From Sulfurovum zhangzhouensis (GTDB lineage: Bacteria > Campylobacterota > Campylobacteria > Campylobacterales > Sulfurovaceae): a stretch of DNA of 64,000 nt. The position numbers were made by a program, and so were the translations under genes. Below the pieces are notes generated by a model. That model saw nothing but the letters and a program-made list of their open reading frames with translations. It was not told the origin of the DNA and did not search any database. Location of the stretch: contig NZ_JAQIBD010000005.1 of the NCBI RefSeq assembly GCF_030347965.1, positions 45,268 through 109,267 on the forward strand. Reading direction: 5' to 3'. Positions 8,163 to 19,004 of this stretch are shown here, in pieces. Every line of letters starts with the position of its first letter. Within the stretch, counting starts at the first letter, position 1.

Positions 8163-10010
8163 ATGGGAAAAATGGGAGAGATGGGGATACTTATTGTCGA
8201 TGATGACAAAACCACAATATCAATACTTCATCATATGTTGAAACCTTATGCCGATAGGATCTATCTGGCATCAGACGGGGAAGAAGGCCTTTCTCACTAC
8301 AAGACATATCAACCCGATCTTATCTTATCCGATATCAACATGCCACGAATGAACGGCTTGGAAATGGTGGAAGAGATACGTAAGATCGATGAAGATGTCA
8401 AAATAGCAATCTTTACCGACTTTGAAAAACGGGATATCCTGCTCAAAGCGATCGAGCTTGGCGTCAACCAATTTCTCTCAAAACCTTTCGAGGCTAAAAG
8501 TTTCTCTAAAACGATCCAACAACTGTATCATGATATCATTGAAAAAAGGGATGCCCGGTATGAACTGGAGCGTCAAGAAGATATTTTACATGCAATCAAT
8601 GAAATGTCACATAGCTTTTTACAACAGCCTGACTGGCTATTGGCAATGTACAAAGAGATGAAAAATCTCAAAAATGCAGCAAGAGCCTCTTGTATCTTTA
8701 TTTATGAAAATGAACATGACAAAACATGTTCTTCTGCTCATAAACTGCTTTACATTAACGATAATGAAAAAGCCAAAGGGAAACAAAACATCCACTACCA
8801 AAAACACCATCTTATGCGATGGAAAAATAAGTTGAAAAAAAATCAGTTGATCAATGGTAACAGGAATGATTATGATAAGTCAAAGATAAAACTTCTCAAA
8901 CTCTTTAAAATCAACTCTTTACTGATACTACCGATTTTTGTACAAGACCGTTGGTGGGGATTTTTAGGCATAGGAAACGGGCATGCTGAAGTGCTTCAAG
9001 AGAGCAATGTGGAGATGCTTAGTACCGCTGCTTCCATTATTGGCTCTGCAATCAATAACAGCCATAACCGTAAATCCCTAGAGATATCTTCAGCTGTTTT
9101 CAAACATACAATGGACGGTGTTGTTATTACTGATGCTAAAAACAATATCGTCCACGTCAACGATGCTTGTCTAGAGATCACAGGGTATGACCGTAATACA
9201 ATCATTGGTAAAAATCCGAGAGTTCTCAAATCAGGTAACCATGATAAACAGTTCTATCAAAAGATGTGGCATCAACTGCACCACGAAGGATGCTGGCAGG
9301 GAGAAATTACCAATCGTAAAAAAAACGGTGAATTTTATATCGAATGGCTAAGTATCAATGCGATCAAGGACAGTCAAGGCAAGATAGAAAACTTTATCGC
9401 TGTCTTCTCTGATATAACGCACCACCATAAAAATACACGTGAACAAGCCTTTCTCGCTACACACGATCCGCTAACGGGACTTTCAAACAGAATTGTGCTC
9501 AATGACAGGTTAGAACACGCCATAGAACATGCGCAACGTTTCGATAAACATATCAGTCTCATCTTTTGTGATCTTGATAACTTTAAACCGATCAATGATA
9601 CTTATGGGCATACGGTAGGAGATGAAATACTCAAACGTGTAGGCTACTATCTAAAAGAGCTTTTGAGAAAAGAGGATACAGTCTGTCGTTTCGGTGGAGA
9701 TGAATTTGTTATTCTCATTGAAGAGCTTGAAAATTTCCATTATCTAGACAAGGTACTCAAGAGGATCAATAAACTCACCGCAACCCCATGCGTCATTGAT
9801 GGAAAATCGATTAATATAGGTATGAGTATCGGTGCCTCGATATATCCGTATGATGGTACTAGTTCCGAACTGCTAGTCAAAGCAGCAGACCAGGCAATGT
9901 ACCGGGCTAAAAGAAGCGGCAAAAACTGTATCGAGTATGCACAAGCGAATACGCAATGTTATCTGTTCGAAAAACCTCTTAAAGATACCTCGTTAAATTA
10001 TGTAATCTAG
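8163..10010 (+). CDS. response regulator with GAF-like, PAS and GGDEF domains (diguanylate cyclase)
   Basis: 615 residues. Receiver domain (about 8-122) with three acidic residues near 13-15, phospho-acceptor Asp57, Thr85 and Lys107; a GAF-like region (about 140-300); a PAS domain (about 308-420); and a GGDEF domain (about 430-590) with an intact G-G-D-E-F (511-515) and an R-K-E-D inhibitory I-site (502-505), so it should make c-di-GMP and be product-inhibited. No membrane helix: a cytoplasmic protein activated by a partner kinase. The first codons are a near-perfect 9-base repeat giving in-frame ATGs at 8154, 8163, 8172 and 8181. AGGAG (8149-8153) abuts 8154, so 8163, at 9 bases, is the best-spaced start. 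Stands alone between cmoA and a convergent operon. Confidence 0.88.
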   Translation: MGKMGEMGILIVDDDKTTISILHHMLKPYADRIYLASDGEEGLSHYKTYQPDLILSDINMPRMNGLEMVEEIRKIDEDVKIAIFTDFEKRDILLKAIELGVNQFLSKPFEAKSFSKTIQQLYHDIIEKRDARYELERQEDILHAINEMSHSFLQQPDWLLAMYKEMKNLKNAARASCIFIYENEHDKTCSSAHKLLYINDNEKAKGKQNIHYQKHHLMRWKNKLKKNQLINGNRNDYDKSKIKLLKLFKINSLLILPIFVQDRWWGFLGIGNGHAEVLQESNVEMLSTAASIIGSAINNSHNRKSLEISSAVFKHTMDGVVITDAKNNIVHVNDACLEITGYDRNTIIGKNPRVLKSGNHDKQFYQKMWHQLHHEGCWQGEITNRKKNGEFYIEWLSINAIKDSQGKIENFIAVFSDITHHHKNTREQAFLATHDPLTGLSNRIVLNDRLEHAIEHAQRFDKHISLIFCDLDNFKPINDTYGHTVGDEILKRVGYYLKELLRKEDTVCRFGGDEFVILIEELENFHYLDKVLKRINKLTATPCVIDGKSINIGMSIGASIYPYDGTSSELLVKAADQAMYRAKRSGKNCIEYAQANTQCYLFEKPLKDTSLNYVI

Positions 10011-10020
10011 CAAATACTAT

Positions 10021-10788
10021 TCAATCAATAAATTCTTTTAATAGAGTGTAATAACTTTTATCAGATGATATTGTATTATGACCTTTTCCTTCAATCACTT
10101 TAATCGTAAGATCATTTTGAACAAAATATTTCGCAAGTGTATAAGCATGACTTGCAGGTATGATCTTATCATCCTGTGCTATAAGCATTAGTGTCTTTTT
10201 TGCACTATTTTTTTCAACATACTCTACACTGCGATATTTATCTTTCAAAAAAAATGACATAGGGAAAATAGGATATTGTTCTTGCGCAACACTCTGAAGC
10301 GTATCAAAAGGTGTAATAAGAACCAGCTTTTCTATCTCTCTTTGTGAGGCTAGATAAACTGCAACTGCGGAACCTAAACTTCGTCCTATAGCGATGATAT
10401 GCTGATGATCTTTCTTGATATTATCATAGATATATATCGCATCATTAAAAAGTCCTGCTTGCGTCGGAGTACCACTGCTTCCCCCATACCCTCTATAGTT
10501 GACCAGATAAACGGTATACTCGGGAAATTTGTCAAAAAAAACTTCTGCACTATGGGCAACTGACTCGGCATTGCCGCCAAAGTAGACAATAGCATTCTTT
10601 TTACCCTCATTTAAAGTAATGACTCTAATAGTTTCATCATCATTCATAAATATCTTTTCGGTAAATGCATGTTTCACAAGAGGAGTCGGATAGTAAATCA
10701 AACTGTTTTGAAAAAGGTAAAGCAGTAATCCAACAAGAAAATAAATCATTAAAATAGACGCAATAACAGAAAAAAACATTTTTTTCAT
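10021..10788 (-). CDS. membrane-anchored alpha/beta hydrolase
   Basis: 255 residues with an N-terminal membrane anchor (6-27) and an alpha/beta-hydrolase fold resembling the BEM46/YfhR group. The nucleophile elbow is G-R-S-L-G-S (Ser137), the likely acid is in A-Q-D-D-K-I-I-P (near 210) and the histidine in G-K-G-H-N (near 239), so the triad looks intact. The oxyanion region has the typical Y-R-G-Y-G-G-S. Substrate unknown; esterase or thioesterase activity is a guess. Its ATG overlaps the ribF stop (ATGA), making it the last gene of the tlyA-ribF unit. Confidence 0.8.
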   Translation of the reverse strand: MKKMFFSVIASILMIYFLVGLLLYLFQNSLIYYPTPLVKHAFTEKIFMNDDETIRVITLNEGKKNAIVYFGGNAESVAHSAEVFFDKFPEYTVYLVNYRGYGGSSGTPTQAGLFNDAIYIYDNIKKDHQHIIAIGRSLGSAVAVYLASQREIEKLVLITPFDTLQSVAQEQYPIFPMSFFLKDKYRSVEYVEKNSAKKTLMLIAQDDKIIPASHAYTLAKYFVQNDLTIKVIEGKGHNTISSDKSYYTLLKEFID

Positions 10789-11591
10789 CCTAAAAGTTCT
10801 TTTGCCTTTTTAATATCCTCTTCAATCTGGATTTTCAATGCTTCAAAACTGTCAAACTTTTTATTGACACGAATAAGATCTAAAAATTTCAGAGATACAA
10901 TGTCGTGGATATTATCTATTACATGATCAAGGATATGTGTTTCAACAGCGAAATTTCCATCTGTGGTCACACGGTTTCCCAAAAAACTTACCGAATCATA
11001 CCAGGTATCACCCAACTTAGTCCGTGTAGCATATACTCCTTCTAGAGGAAGTTGATAATGATCAACAGAAAGATTGAGCGTAGGAACAAAAGATTCTTTC
11101 CCAAGTCCCTGTCCGCGTATTACTTCCCCTTCAATTTCATAACATCTTCCCAGAAGTTCATTGGCCATTTTAACCCTTCCTTCTCGAAGATACTCCTTGA
11201 TCGTACGGGAATGTACAGGAATTCCTTCATAGCATACCTGATCTATTATCGTTACTTCACCATCAAAAAGCTCTTTGAGCAGTGCAGCATTACCTATTTT
11301 CCCTTGTCCAAAAAGAAAATCATATCCTACGACGATCTTTTCAAGCAGTGGAAAATCCTCTAACAGCCTCGCTACAAATGCTTTCGGGGTTAAACCTTTG
11401 ATCTTATCAAAGTGATAAAAGCAACAGATCTTGTCCGTATAATAACTACGCTTATACCCAGGTGTAAGATAACCGCCGTTTCTCTCAATGATCACGATCG
11501 CTTCAGCCTGAGCTACCAAAACCTGATGCCCAAGATGAAAGCCGTCAAAAGAACCAATGGCAATAGATTTGATCTGATTGGTTAAGCTCAC
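10785..11591 (-). CDS. ribF: bifunctional riboflavin kinase/FAD synthetase
   Basis: Phosphorylates riboflavin to FMN and adenylates FMN to FAD. The N-terminal nucleotidyl-transferase domain carries G-S-F-D-G-F-H-L-G-H (13-22); the C-terminal riboflavin-kinase domain starts near residue 150. The usual kinase motif around P-T-A-N is here V-P-T-L-N-L, a small deviation. At 268 residues it is shorter than Escherichia coli RibF (about 310), as in other Campylobacterota. The start codon is GTG and overlaps the tlyA stop by one base; the stop overlaps the next gene, so tlyA-ribF-hydrolase form a coupled operon. Confidence 0.9.
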   Translation of the reverse strand: MSLTNQIKSIAIGSFDGFHLGHQVLVAQAEAIVIIERNGGYLTPGYKRSYYTDKICCFYHFDKIKGLTPKAFVARLLEDFPLLEKIVVGYDFLFGQGKIGNAALLKELFDGEVTIIDQVCYEGIPVHSRTIKEYLREGRVKMANELLGRCYEIEGEVIRGQGLGKESFVPTLNLSVDHYQLPLEGVYATRTKLGDTWYDSVSFLGNRVTTDGNFAVETHILDHVIDNIHDIVSLKFLDLIRVNKKFDSFEALKIQIEEDIKKAKELLG

Positions 11592-12310
11592 TACTTTTGC
11601 CCCGATTTAGCATAGTGATAGAGATACTCCTGATTACCTGATTTTCCAGCTACCAGTGAAGCCGTCTGAAACTTTTGTTCCCATCCGAGATCCTCTGCAT
11701 ATGCTTCAAACTCCTCTTTTCTCTTACGGATCGCATCAATATCCTGTACAACACCTTTACTGTCTCGTTTTACTTCACGCCCCACTTCAAACTGAGGTTT
11801 ATAAAGAATGATGATATCTTTCGTGCTTAACCTATCAATATCATCAATAATCTGCAGTATCGAGATAAAAGAGACATCACAAGTAACTACTTCAAAACCT
11901 TTTTCATCCTCAAAGTCACGGATATCTGTCTCTTCATATAAAGAGAGTCTTGCATCTCCTCTTAGTGAAATATGCAGTTGATTACTCCCAACATCTACAC
12001 ATGTAAGTGACCCTACTTCATTTTCAAGCAGTATCTGGGCAAACCCGCCTGTACTTGAGCCGATATCAAGTGCACGTTTCCCTTGCAGTTCCATTGGATA
12101 CGTAGATAAAAAGCTCTCTAGTTTACGTGCTGCACGGCTTACATAGAATTTTTCATCTTCTACTTCTACCTGAGTTTCAGGCGAAATCTTCTGTGATGCC
12201 TTGGCTTTCTTGCCGTCTACAGTAACCTTCCCTGCTTTGATCGCATCCAATGCTCTATTACGACTCTCGAAGTAACCCTCTTCAACAAGGTATTTATCTA
12301 ATCTCATCAT
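11591..12310 (-). CDS. tlyA: TlyA-family rRNA 2'-O-methyltransferase
   Basis: 239 residues: an S4 RNA-binding domain (1-63, M-R-L-D-K-Y-L-V-E-E-G ... A-I-K-A-G-K-V-x-V-D-G) followed by an FtsJ-like methyltransferase domain with the SAM loop D-I-G-S-S-T-G-G-F (about 80-88). TlyA proteins methylate ribose in 16S/23S rRNA; older annotations call them haemolysins. The start is one of two adjacent ATGs; 12310 is the outer one. First gene of the tlyA-ribF-hydrolase operon. Confidence 0.93.
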   Translation of the reverse strand: MMRLDKYLVEEGYFESRNRALDAIKAGKVTVDGKKAKASQKISPETQVEVEDEKFYVSRAARKLESFLSTYPMELQGKRALDIGSSTGGFAQILLENEVGSLTCVDVGSNQLHISLRGDARLSLYEETDIRDFEDEKGFEVVTCDVSFISILQIIDDIDRLSTKDIIILYKPQFEVGREVKRDSKGVVQDIDAIRKRKEEFEAYAEDLGWEQKFQTASLVAGKSGNQEYLYHYAKSGQK

Positions 12311-12400
12311 TCTTTCTTTTTATAAAATTTTTTAACTCGGAAGTAAAATAAGGGATATTATATCATTCCAACAGATAAACCCTCGAAACGTAACTCTTTT

Positions 12401-13282
12401 TTATCCTCTTTTGACGTTGAAAAGTAAAACTGCAGCAAACGCAAGCAGACATCCTACTACTGTGGATAGTGCGATCTGCTCATCAAAAACGATCCAGCTT
12501 GATACGATAGCCCCGACCGGAACAATGAACATAAACACACCGGTATTATGTGCGCCTATCTTTCCTGCTGAGATAAAATACAGTGCTGTACTGAATGTCC
12601 CCGGAAACAATCCGATAAAAATCATCGTCCACCAAAATACACTATCATAGGAATCAAAATCAAATGGATGATACGGAAGGGCCAGAAGCATATTGGTAAG
12701 TCCCGCTACACCAAAAACTACTGTAGTATAAAACATAGGATGGGCTCTTTTGGATGCTTTTTGCGCAAAGATAGTGACTACTGCCCAGACAACCGCACAC
12801 CCCAAAAAGTAGATACTCTCCACATTTAAAAACCCCAACCCCTCAAAAGGAACCCTAAGCAGTATCAGTGCACCCACTATCCCTAGAGTAAGCGCAGCGA
12901 TCTGCCAAAAGGCTACGGCAACACCCAAAAATGCAATAGAGATAAAATAAGTTATGATCGGAGAGAGTGCCGTGACCATCGTTCCGCCGTATCCTGCCTG
13001 TCCATGCACAAGCCCTGCAAAGAAAAGATAGTTGAATGCAGCGGTCAAAAGCCCCGCAGCAATCATATAAAATAGCCCTTTTGCATCTGTCTTATACGGA
13101 ATTTTCATCATCCAAATCACAGGAAGGATGCTTATAAAAGAGATGGCATAACGCCAAAAACCCGCTACCTGAGGACTCGCATGTGCTGCAGCCATCTTTC
13201 CTGCCGTCCAGGCCATACCCCATAGCAGCATTGCAACGATCATACCAATCAGATAACGTGTAGTATTTGGTGTTGTAGGCAT
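12401..13282 (-). CDS. EamA/DMT-family transporter
   Basis: An integral membrane protein with about ten hydrophobic helices in two EamA repeats, as in drug/metabolite exporters of the RhaT/YdcZ type. The frame is open from a TTG at 13306, but that codon overlaps a TATAAT -10 box (13306-13311, minus); the ATG at 13282 has AGGAA six bases upstream and gives 293 residues with the normal start before the first helix, so I use it. Substrate unknown; amino acid or metabolite export is typical for the family. Confidence 0.85.
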   Translation of the reverse strand: MPTTPNTTRYLIGMIVAMLLWGMAWTAGKMAAAHASPQVAGFWRYAISFISILPVIWMMKIPYKTDAKGLFYMIAAGLLTAAFNYLFFAGLVHGQAGYGGTMVTALSPIITYFISIAFLGVAVAFWQIAALTLGIVGALILLRVPFEGLGFLNVESIYFLGCAVVWAVVTIFAQKASKRAHPMFYTTVVFGVAGLTNMLLALPYHPFDFDSYDSVFWWTMIFIGLFPGTFSTALYFISAGKIGAHNTGVFMFIVPVGAIVSSWIVFDEQIALSTVVGCLLAFAAVLLFNVKRG

Positions 13283-13305
13283 CACAATTCCTGAATTTTT
13301 TCGCA

Positions 13306-13311
13306 ATTATA
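13306..13311 (-). promoter_or_regulatory. -10 box of the DMT transporter gene
   Basis: TATAAT on the minus strand, 23 bases before the chosen ATG at 13282. It supports that start over the more distal TTG, which overlaps the box. Confidence 0.5.
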
Positions 13312-13339
13312 GTGGAAAATCCAAGTATTAGATTTAATA

Positions 13340-13918
13340 TTATGAATATTTTTTAAAGAAAACAACAGCACACAAAATAGCTATAATAAACGCTCCAAAG
13401 AATAAAAGAATTTTCGCTGGTTTCTTTGATTGTTCTTCCAGATATTCTTTTGGTGTTTTAAAAATCAGTGTTTTGGTTTTTGTTTCAAAATCATCAAAAG
13501 GAATTGAAGTCTTTGTTTGTGTATCTATTATCAAATTTTTGGGTTCATTGGACTTCCTGATAAACAATAGATTATCTTGTAATGCAAAAACAAATTTTTC
13601 AGAAAATGATTTGACATTCGTTGCTAAAATCTTTTCTCCATCCTTCAATACAGCATCATCAAAAGAATCAATCCATTCTATCGTATAACCGTTTTGTACT
13701 TCACAATACCCGCTATCAAAAAATCCGCCTGAACGTTTCCCTATCAACTGAGAGCCAAGTTGATTTATTCCAACAAATATAAAAATAAAGACGATTAAAG
13801 AAGTGAAAACTCTCAAGAATGTTTTGGAATAGCTATCTTTTTTTATCATAATTGCAATAACCGATGAAAGGAACACAAGTATAATAATCCAGAATACTAT
13901 TGTGATTCCAGCACCCAT
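13340..13918 (-). CDS. membrane protein of unknown function
   Basis: 192 residues; not recognised. Hydrophobic segments at about 5-26, 34-52 and 168-187, the last followed by a short basic tail, enclose a soluble region of about 115 residues rich in Lys, Phe and Asp. It begins 3 bases after the ligA stop, so it is probably translated from the ligA message. No catalytic motif or cysteine pair is visible. Real because of coding-like frame, spacing and start, but function is open. Confidence 0.6.
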   Translation of the reverse strand: MGAGITIVFWIIILVFLSSVIAIMIKKDSYSKTFLRVFTSLIVFIFIFVGINQLGSQLIGKRSGGFFDSGYCEVQNGYTIEWIDSFDDAVLKDGEKILATNVKSFSEKFVFALQDNLLFIRKSNEPKNLIIDTQTKTSIPFDDFETKTKTLIFKTPKEYLEEQSKKPAKILLFFGAFIIAILCAVVFFKKYS

Positions 13919-13921
13919 AAC

Positions 13922-16514
<2,593 letters not shown>

Positions 16515-16518
<4 letters not shown>

Positions 16519-17657
16519 GATCTCAATGCTTCCTGTACTGCCAAAGCCTGTTTGTGTTCGGCCACATCATGACAACGTACGATACTTGCACCATTTTCCA
16601 CTGCTTTAAGGTGCAGTATCAACGTCCCAGGTAATCTCTCTTCAGTCGGTGTCGGAATGATCTTACTGATCATCGATTTTCTGCTTGCCCCTATCAGTAC
16701 TTCACAACCAAAGTGAGTGAAATGATTCATATTTTTCAAAAGTGCGAGGTTATGTTCAAGTGATTTTCCAAAACCTATACCTACATCAAGGATGATCTGC
16801 TCACGGCTGAGTCCCATCGCTTCACATTTAGCAATACGATCTTCAAAGAAGGTGCTCACTTCAGCAGTAACATCTTCATAGTGCGGATCTTTCTGCATAC
16901 TTACGGGCGTACCCTGCATATGCATTATACAAAGCTTGGCATTGTATTGGAGCGCAAGTTCAATAATCTTTTCATCAGCTGCACCGGTAATATCATTGAT
17001 AAGGCCAAATCCACTTCGCAGTGAATATTCTACAACACTTGGTGTATAGCTATCTATACTAAAAAGCGCTTTTTCATAAAGCTTTTGATCATGTATCGCA
17101 TCACATATCGGTTTGATGCGTTCGAGCTCTTCCTCTCCACTTACTTCCTTTGCGCCTGGTCTGGAAGAGACTGCACCTATATCGATGATGCTTGCACCGT
17201 CCGCTATCATCTTTTCACACTGGGTTACTGCATCCCCGGCAACAAATCTGCTTCCCTCGAAAAAACTGTCATCATTGGCATTAATGATCCCCATAATGCG
17301 TGTCGGAAAACTGTTGGAGGAAAGAAACTTTTTTAATTCACCTGCCAATGCCTTGAGTCCAAAAGGCTGTGCGAGTTCTTTGCGCGAGAGTATCTCGATA
17401 TGCTTTTTTGTTCCAATCAAAATACAGTCATAGGTTGGTTTGTCACAAAGTATCACGCCCCCCGGAACTGCCAACTCAGCTCCGATACTCAATGCATCCT
17501 GCTTTAATATATTTGCGGCAGGGGCCTTGAGATCCTTGATATAGAAGTACATCAACTCCATCTTCTTAGCCATGATAGAGATACCCCCGCTCTCTACGCC
17601 GAGCTTATTCAGGGCAGCTTCTTTATCTGTAATTTCACCTAGTTTATAGATATTCAT
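16515..17657 (-). CDS. folP: dihydropteroate synthase
   Basis: Condenses p-aminobenzoate with dihydropterin pyrophosphate in folate synthesis. From the ATG at 17657 the protein is 380 residues: an N-terminal extension of about 120 residues, typical of Campylobacterota FolP, then the TIM-barrel with the M-G-I-I-N-A-N-D-D-S-F pterin motif (usually N-x-T-P-D-S-F) and D-I-G-A-V-S-S-R-P-G-A. The frame is open 49 codons further, to 17804, but that part runs through a palindrome-rich segment and looks unlike protein, while a GGAGG precedes 17657. Sits in the conserved order holB-folP, as in Helicobacter. Confidence 0.92.
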
Positions 17658-17689
17658 ACTACCTAACCTCCATAAATCACACGAAGTGT

Positions 17690-17800
17690 GCTTTATCATG
17701 GCGAACGACCTTGCAAGCAAAGCGATTCGAGAGCCATGACGATTTTTTGCTTCGTTTTTTTTAAAAAAATGAAGAGAATAACAACACCACGTACTTAAGT
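17690..17800. repeat. palindrome-rich intergenic segment upstream of folP
   Basis: The gap between holB and folP holds several dyads: tcatggc (17697-17703) with gccatga (17731-17737), enclosing cttgcaag; a cacac/gtgtg mini-hairpin just to the left; and a perfect 12-base palindrome gtacttaagtac near 17790. Composition differs from the flanks. It may be a degenerate intergenic repeat; no transposase or target duplication is visible. Confidence 0.4.
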
Positions 17801-17831
17801 ACATGGCATTTCAAAAAAATATAAAACTATT

Positions 17832-18455
17832 TTACCGCTTTTTCTTTGCCAGTAGCTTCAAAAGTAGTGTATTGAGCACAAAGGTCGGGGGTGAACCCAT
17901 ATCTAGCGCCATAAAGGCATTGGAAAAGAGGTTTAGCGTTTTTTCATCAAGGTTGAACTTTCCTGAATGCATCGCTTCTTTGGAGATCTCCTCTACGATC
18001 CTTTTCATCTCTGCAGCGGCTGTACGCTTATGCTCCTGTACAAATGTATAGACAGTTTCTAAAGAAAGCTGGGAGATATCCAGTCCCAACTCCTCATTTG
18101 CAGCTGCATCACTGAGTACCTGTATCGGAAGTCGTGAACGTATCGTAGCAAGTATGGTAGCTTTGCTTGGTGTGATTAAAATGAACTCTTTATTAGGTGG
18201 AGGCTCTTCAATGACTTTGAGTAGTTTATTTTGTACTATGGGACTAAAAATACGTGCAGCAAGGATGATCACAGTAGTCTCTTCACTTGCAAGATAGGCT
18301 TTTTCTATAGCCAGTGCAGCATCTTCGACCAAGAAATTATCTTCTTTTACGATCTTGATGATACGTTCGTTACTTTGCAGTGCTTCAAGTGCTTTAATCG
18401 TCTCTTCAATCTGTGAACTGATCACTACTTGGCTAGTAAGTTCTAGTCTGCTCAT
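17832..18455 (-). CDS. holB: DNA polymerase III delta' subunit-like protein
   Basis: 207 residues, short for HolB (over 300 in Escherichia coli) but usual in Campylobacterota. It retains the AAA+-like core (E-D-N-F-L-V-E-D-A, V-I-I-L-A-A-R-I-F, N-K-L-L-K-V-I-E-E-P-P, T-I-R-S-R-L-P) but has no Walker A loop, as expected for delta', which does not hydrolyse ATP. Part of the clamp loader. The ATG overlaps the hobA stop (ATGA), and the gene order lysC-hobA-holB-folP equals HP1229-HP1232 in Helicobacter pylori, which supports the call more than local similarity does. Confidence 0.85.
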   Translation of the reverse strand: MSRLELTSQVVISSQIEETIKALEALQSNERIIKIVKEDNFLVEDAALAIEKAYLASEETTVIILAARIFSPIVQNKLLKVIEEPPPNKEFILITPSKATILATIRSRLPIQVLSDAAANEELGLDISQLSLETVYTFVQEHKRTAAAEMKRIVEEISKEAMHSGKFNLDEKTLNLFSNAFMALDMGSPPTFVLNTLLLKLLAKKKR

Positions 18456-19000
18456 AACTCTAAGTCTAAATCGCCAAATAGTGCTGCAGATAATGTCTCA
18501 TCAAAAAGTCTATAAAGCTGCAGAAGTTTAATATCTAAAAGCGGATCGGAACTACGAAGATGAAAACTGTTTTGAGCTTCTTCATCCATCAACCACAAAA
18601 AATTGTCATCATTTCTAAATGCAATCTTGGTAGCAGCATGATCACCTTTTCCAATATACCAGATATAATAGCCGTTTGGATAAGAGATATCCAACATATC
18701 TTCAAGCAGTTGAATATCTTCTTTTGACTTCACCGTATGCAGATTAGGGAAACATCCGCCTAATGTATAAAAGGGTAGAAGAGGACGGTGTTTTTCAAGA
18801 TCATTGACCTTTTGAAGTATATACTTACCGAACCATTGGCGTGACTCATCTGTCATCACCAATACCGTTTTACCCTCTAATATTTGAGAGACAGCACTGT
18901 TGACAAGAGGTGCCCATGCAAAACGGTGCTCTTCCATCCACGAGAAAGCACTTTCTTTCTCACGAATTGTGTCCAGTGTCCACTTTAAGAGCTGCTGCAC
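18452..19000 (-). CDS. hobA: DnaA initiator-associating protein HobA
   Basis: 182 residues matching Helicobacter HobA: the S-R-Q-W-F-G-K-Y-I-L helix (usually S-R-x-W-F), the F-L-W-L-M-D-E-E segment and the C-terminal L-L-D-I-K-L-L-Q-L-Y-R-L-F-E. HobA tetramers bind DnaA domain I and help assemble DnaA at the origin; it is the functional analogue of DiaA and is confined to Campylobacterota, so it fixes the phylum of this DNA. Start codon GTG, 4 bases after the lysC stop; stop overlaps holB. dnaA is not in the window. Confidence 0.93.
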   Translation of the reverse strand: MQQLLKWTLDTIREKESAFSWMEEHRFAWAPLVNSAVSQILEGKTVLVMTDESRQWFGKYILQKVNDLEKHRPLLPFYTLGGCFPNLHTVKSKEDIQLLEDMLDISYPNGYYIWYIGKGDHAATKIAFRNDDNFLWLMDEEAQNSFHLRSSDPLLDIKLLQLYRLFDETLSAALFGDLDLEL

Positions 19001-19004
19001 GGGA

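Noticed and set aside
8050..8241. A 63-residue gene overlapping the start of the REC-PAS-GGDEF gene
   Set aside because: It reads another frame across the repeat and the receiver domain; the true gene in the other frame has intact domains.
17658..17804. Longer folP start giving 429 residues
   Set aside because: The added residues run through the palindrome-rich gap, look unlike protein, and a GGAGG precedes the inner ATG at 17657.
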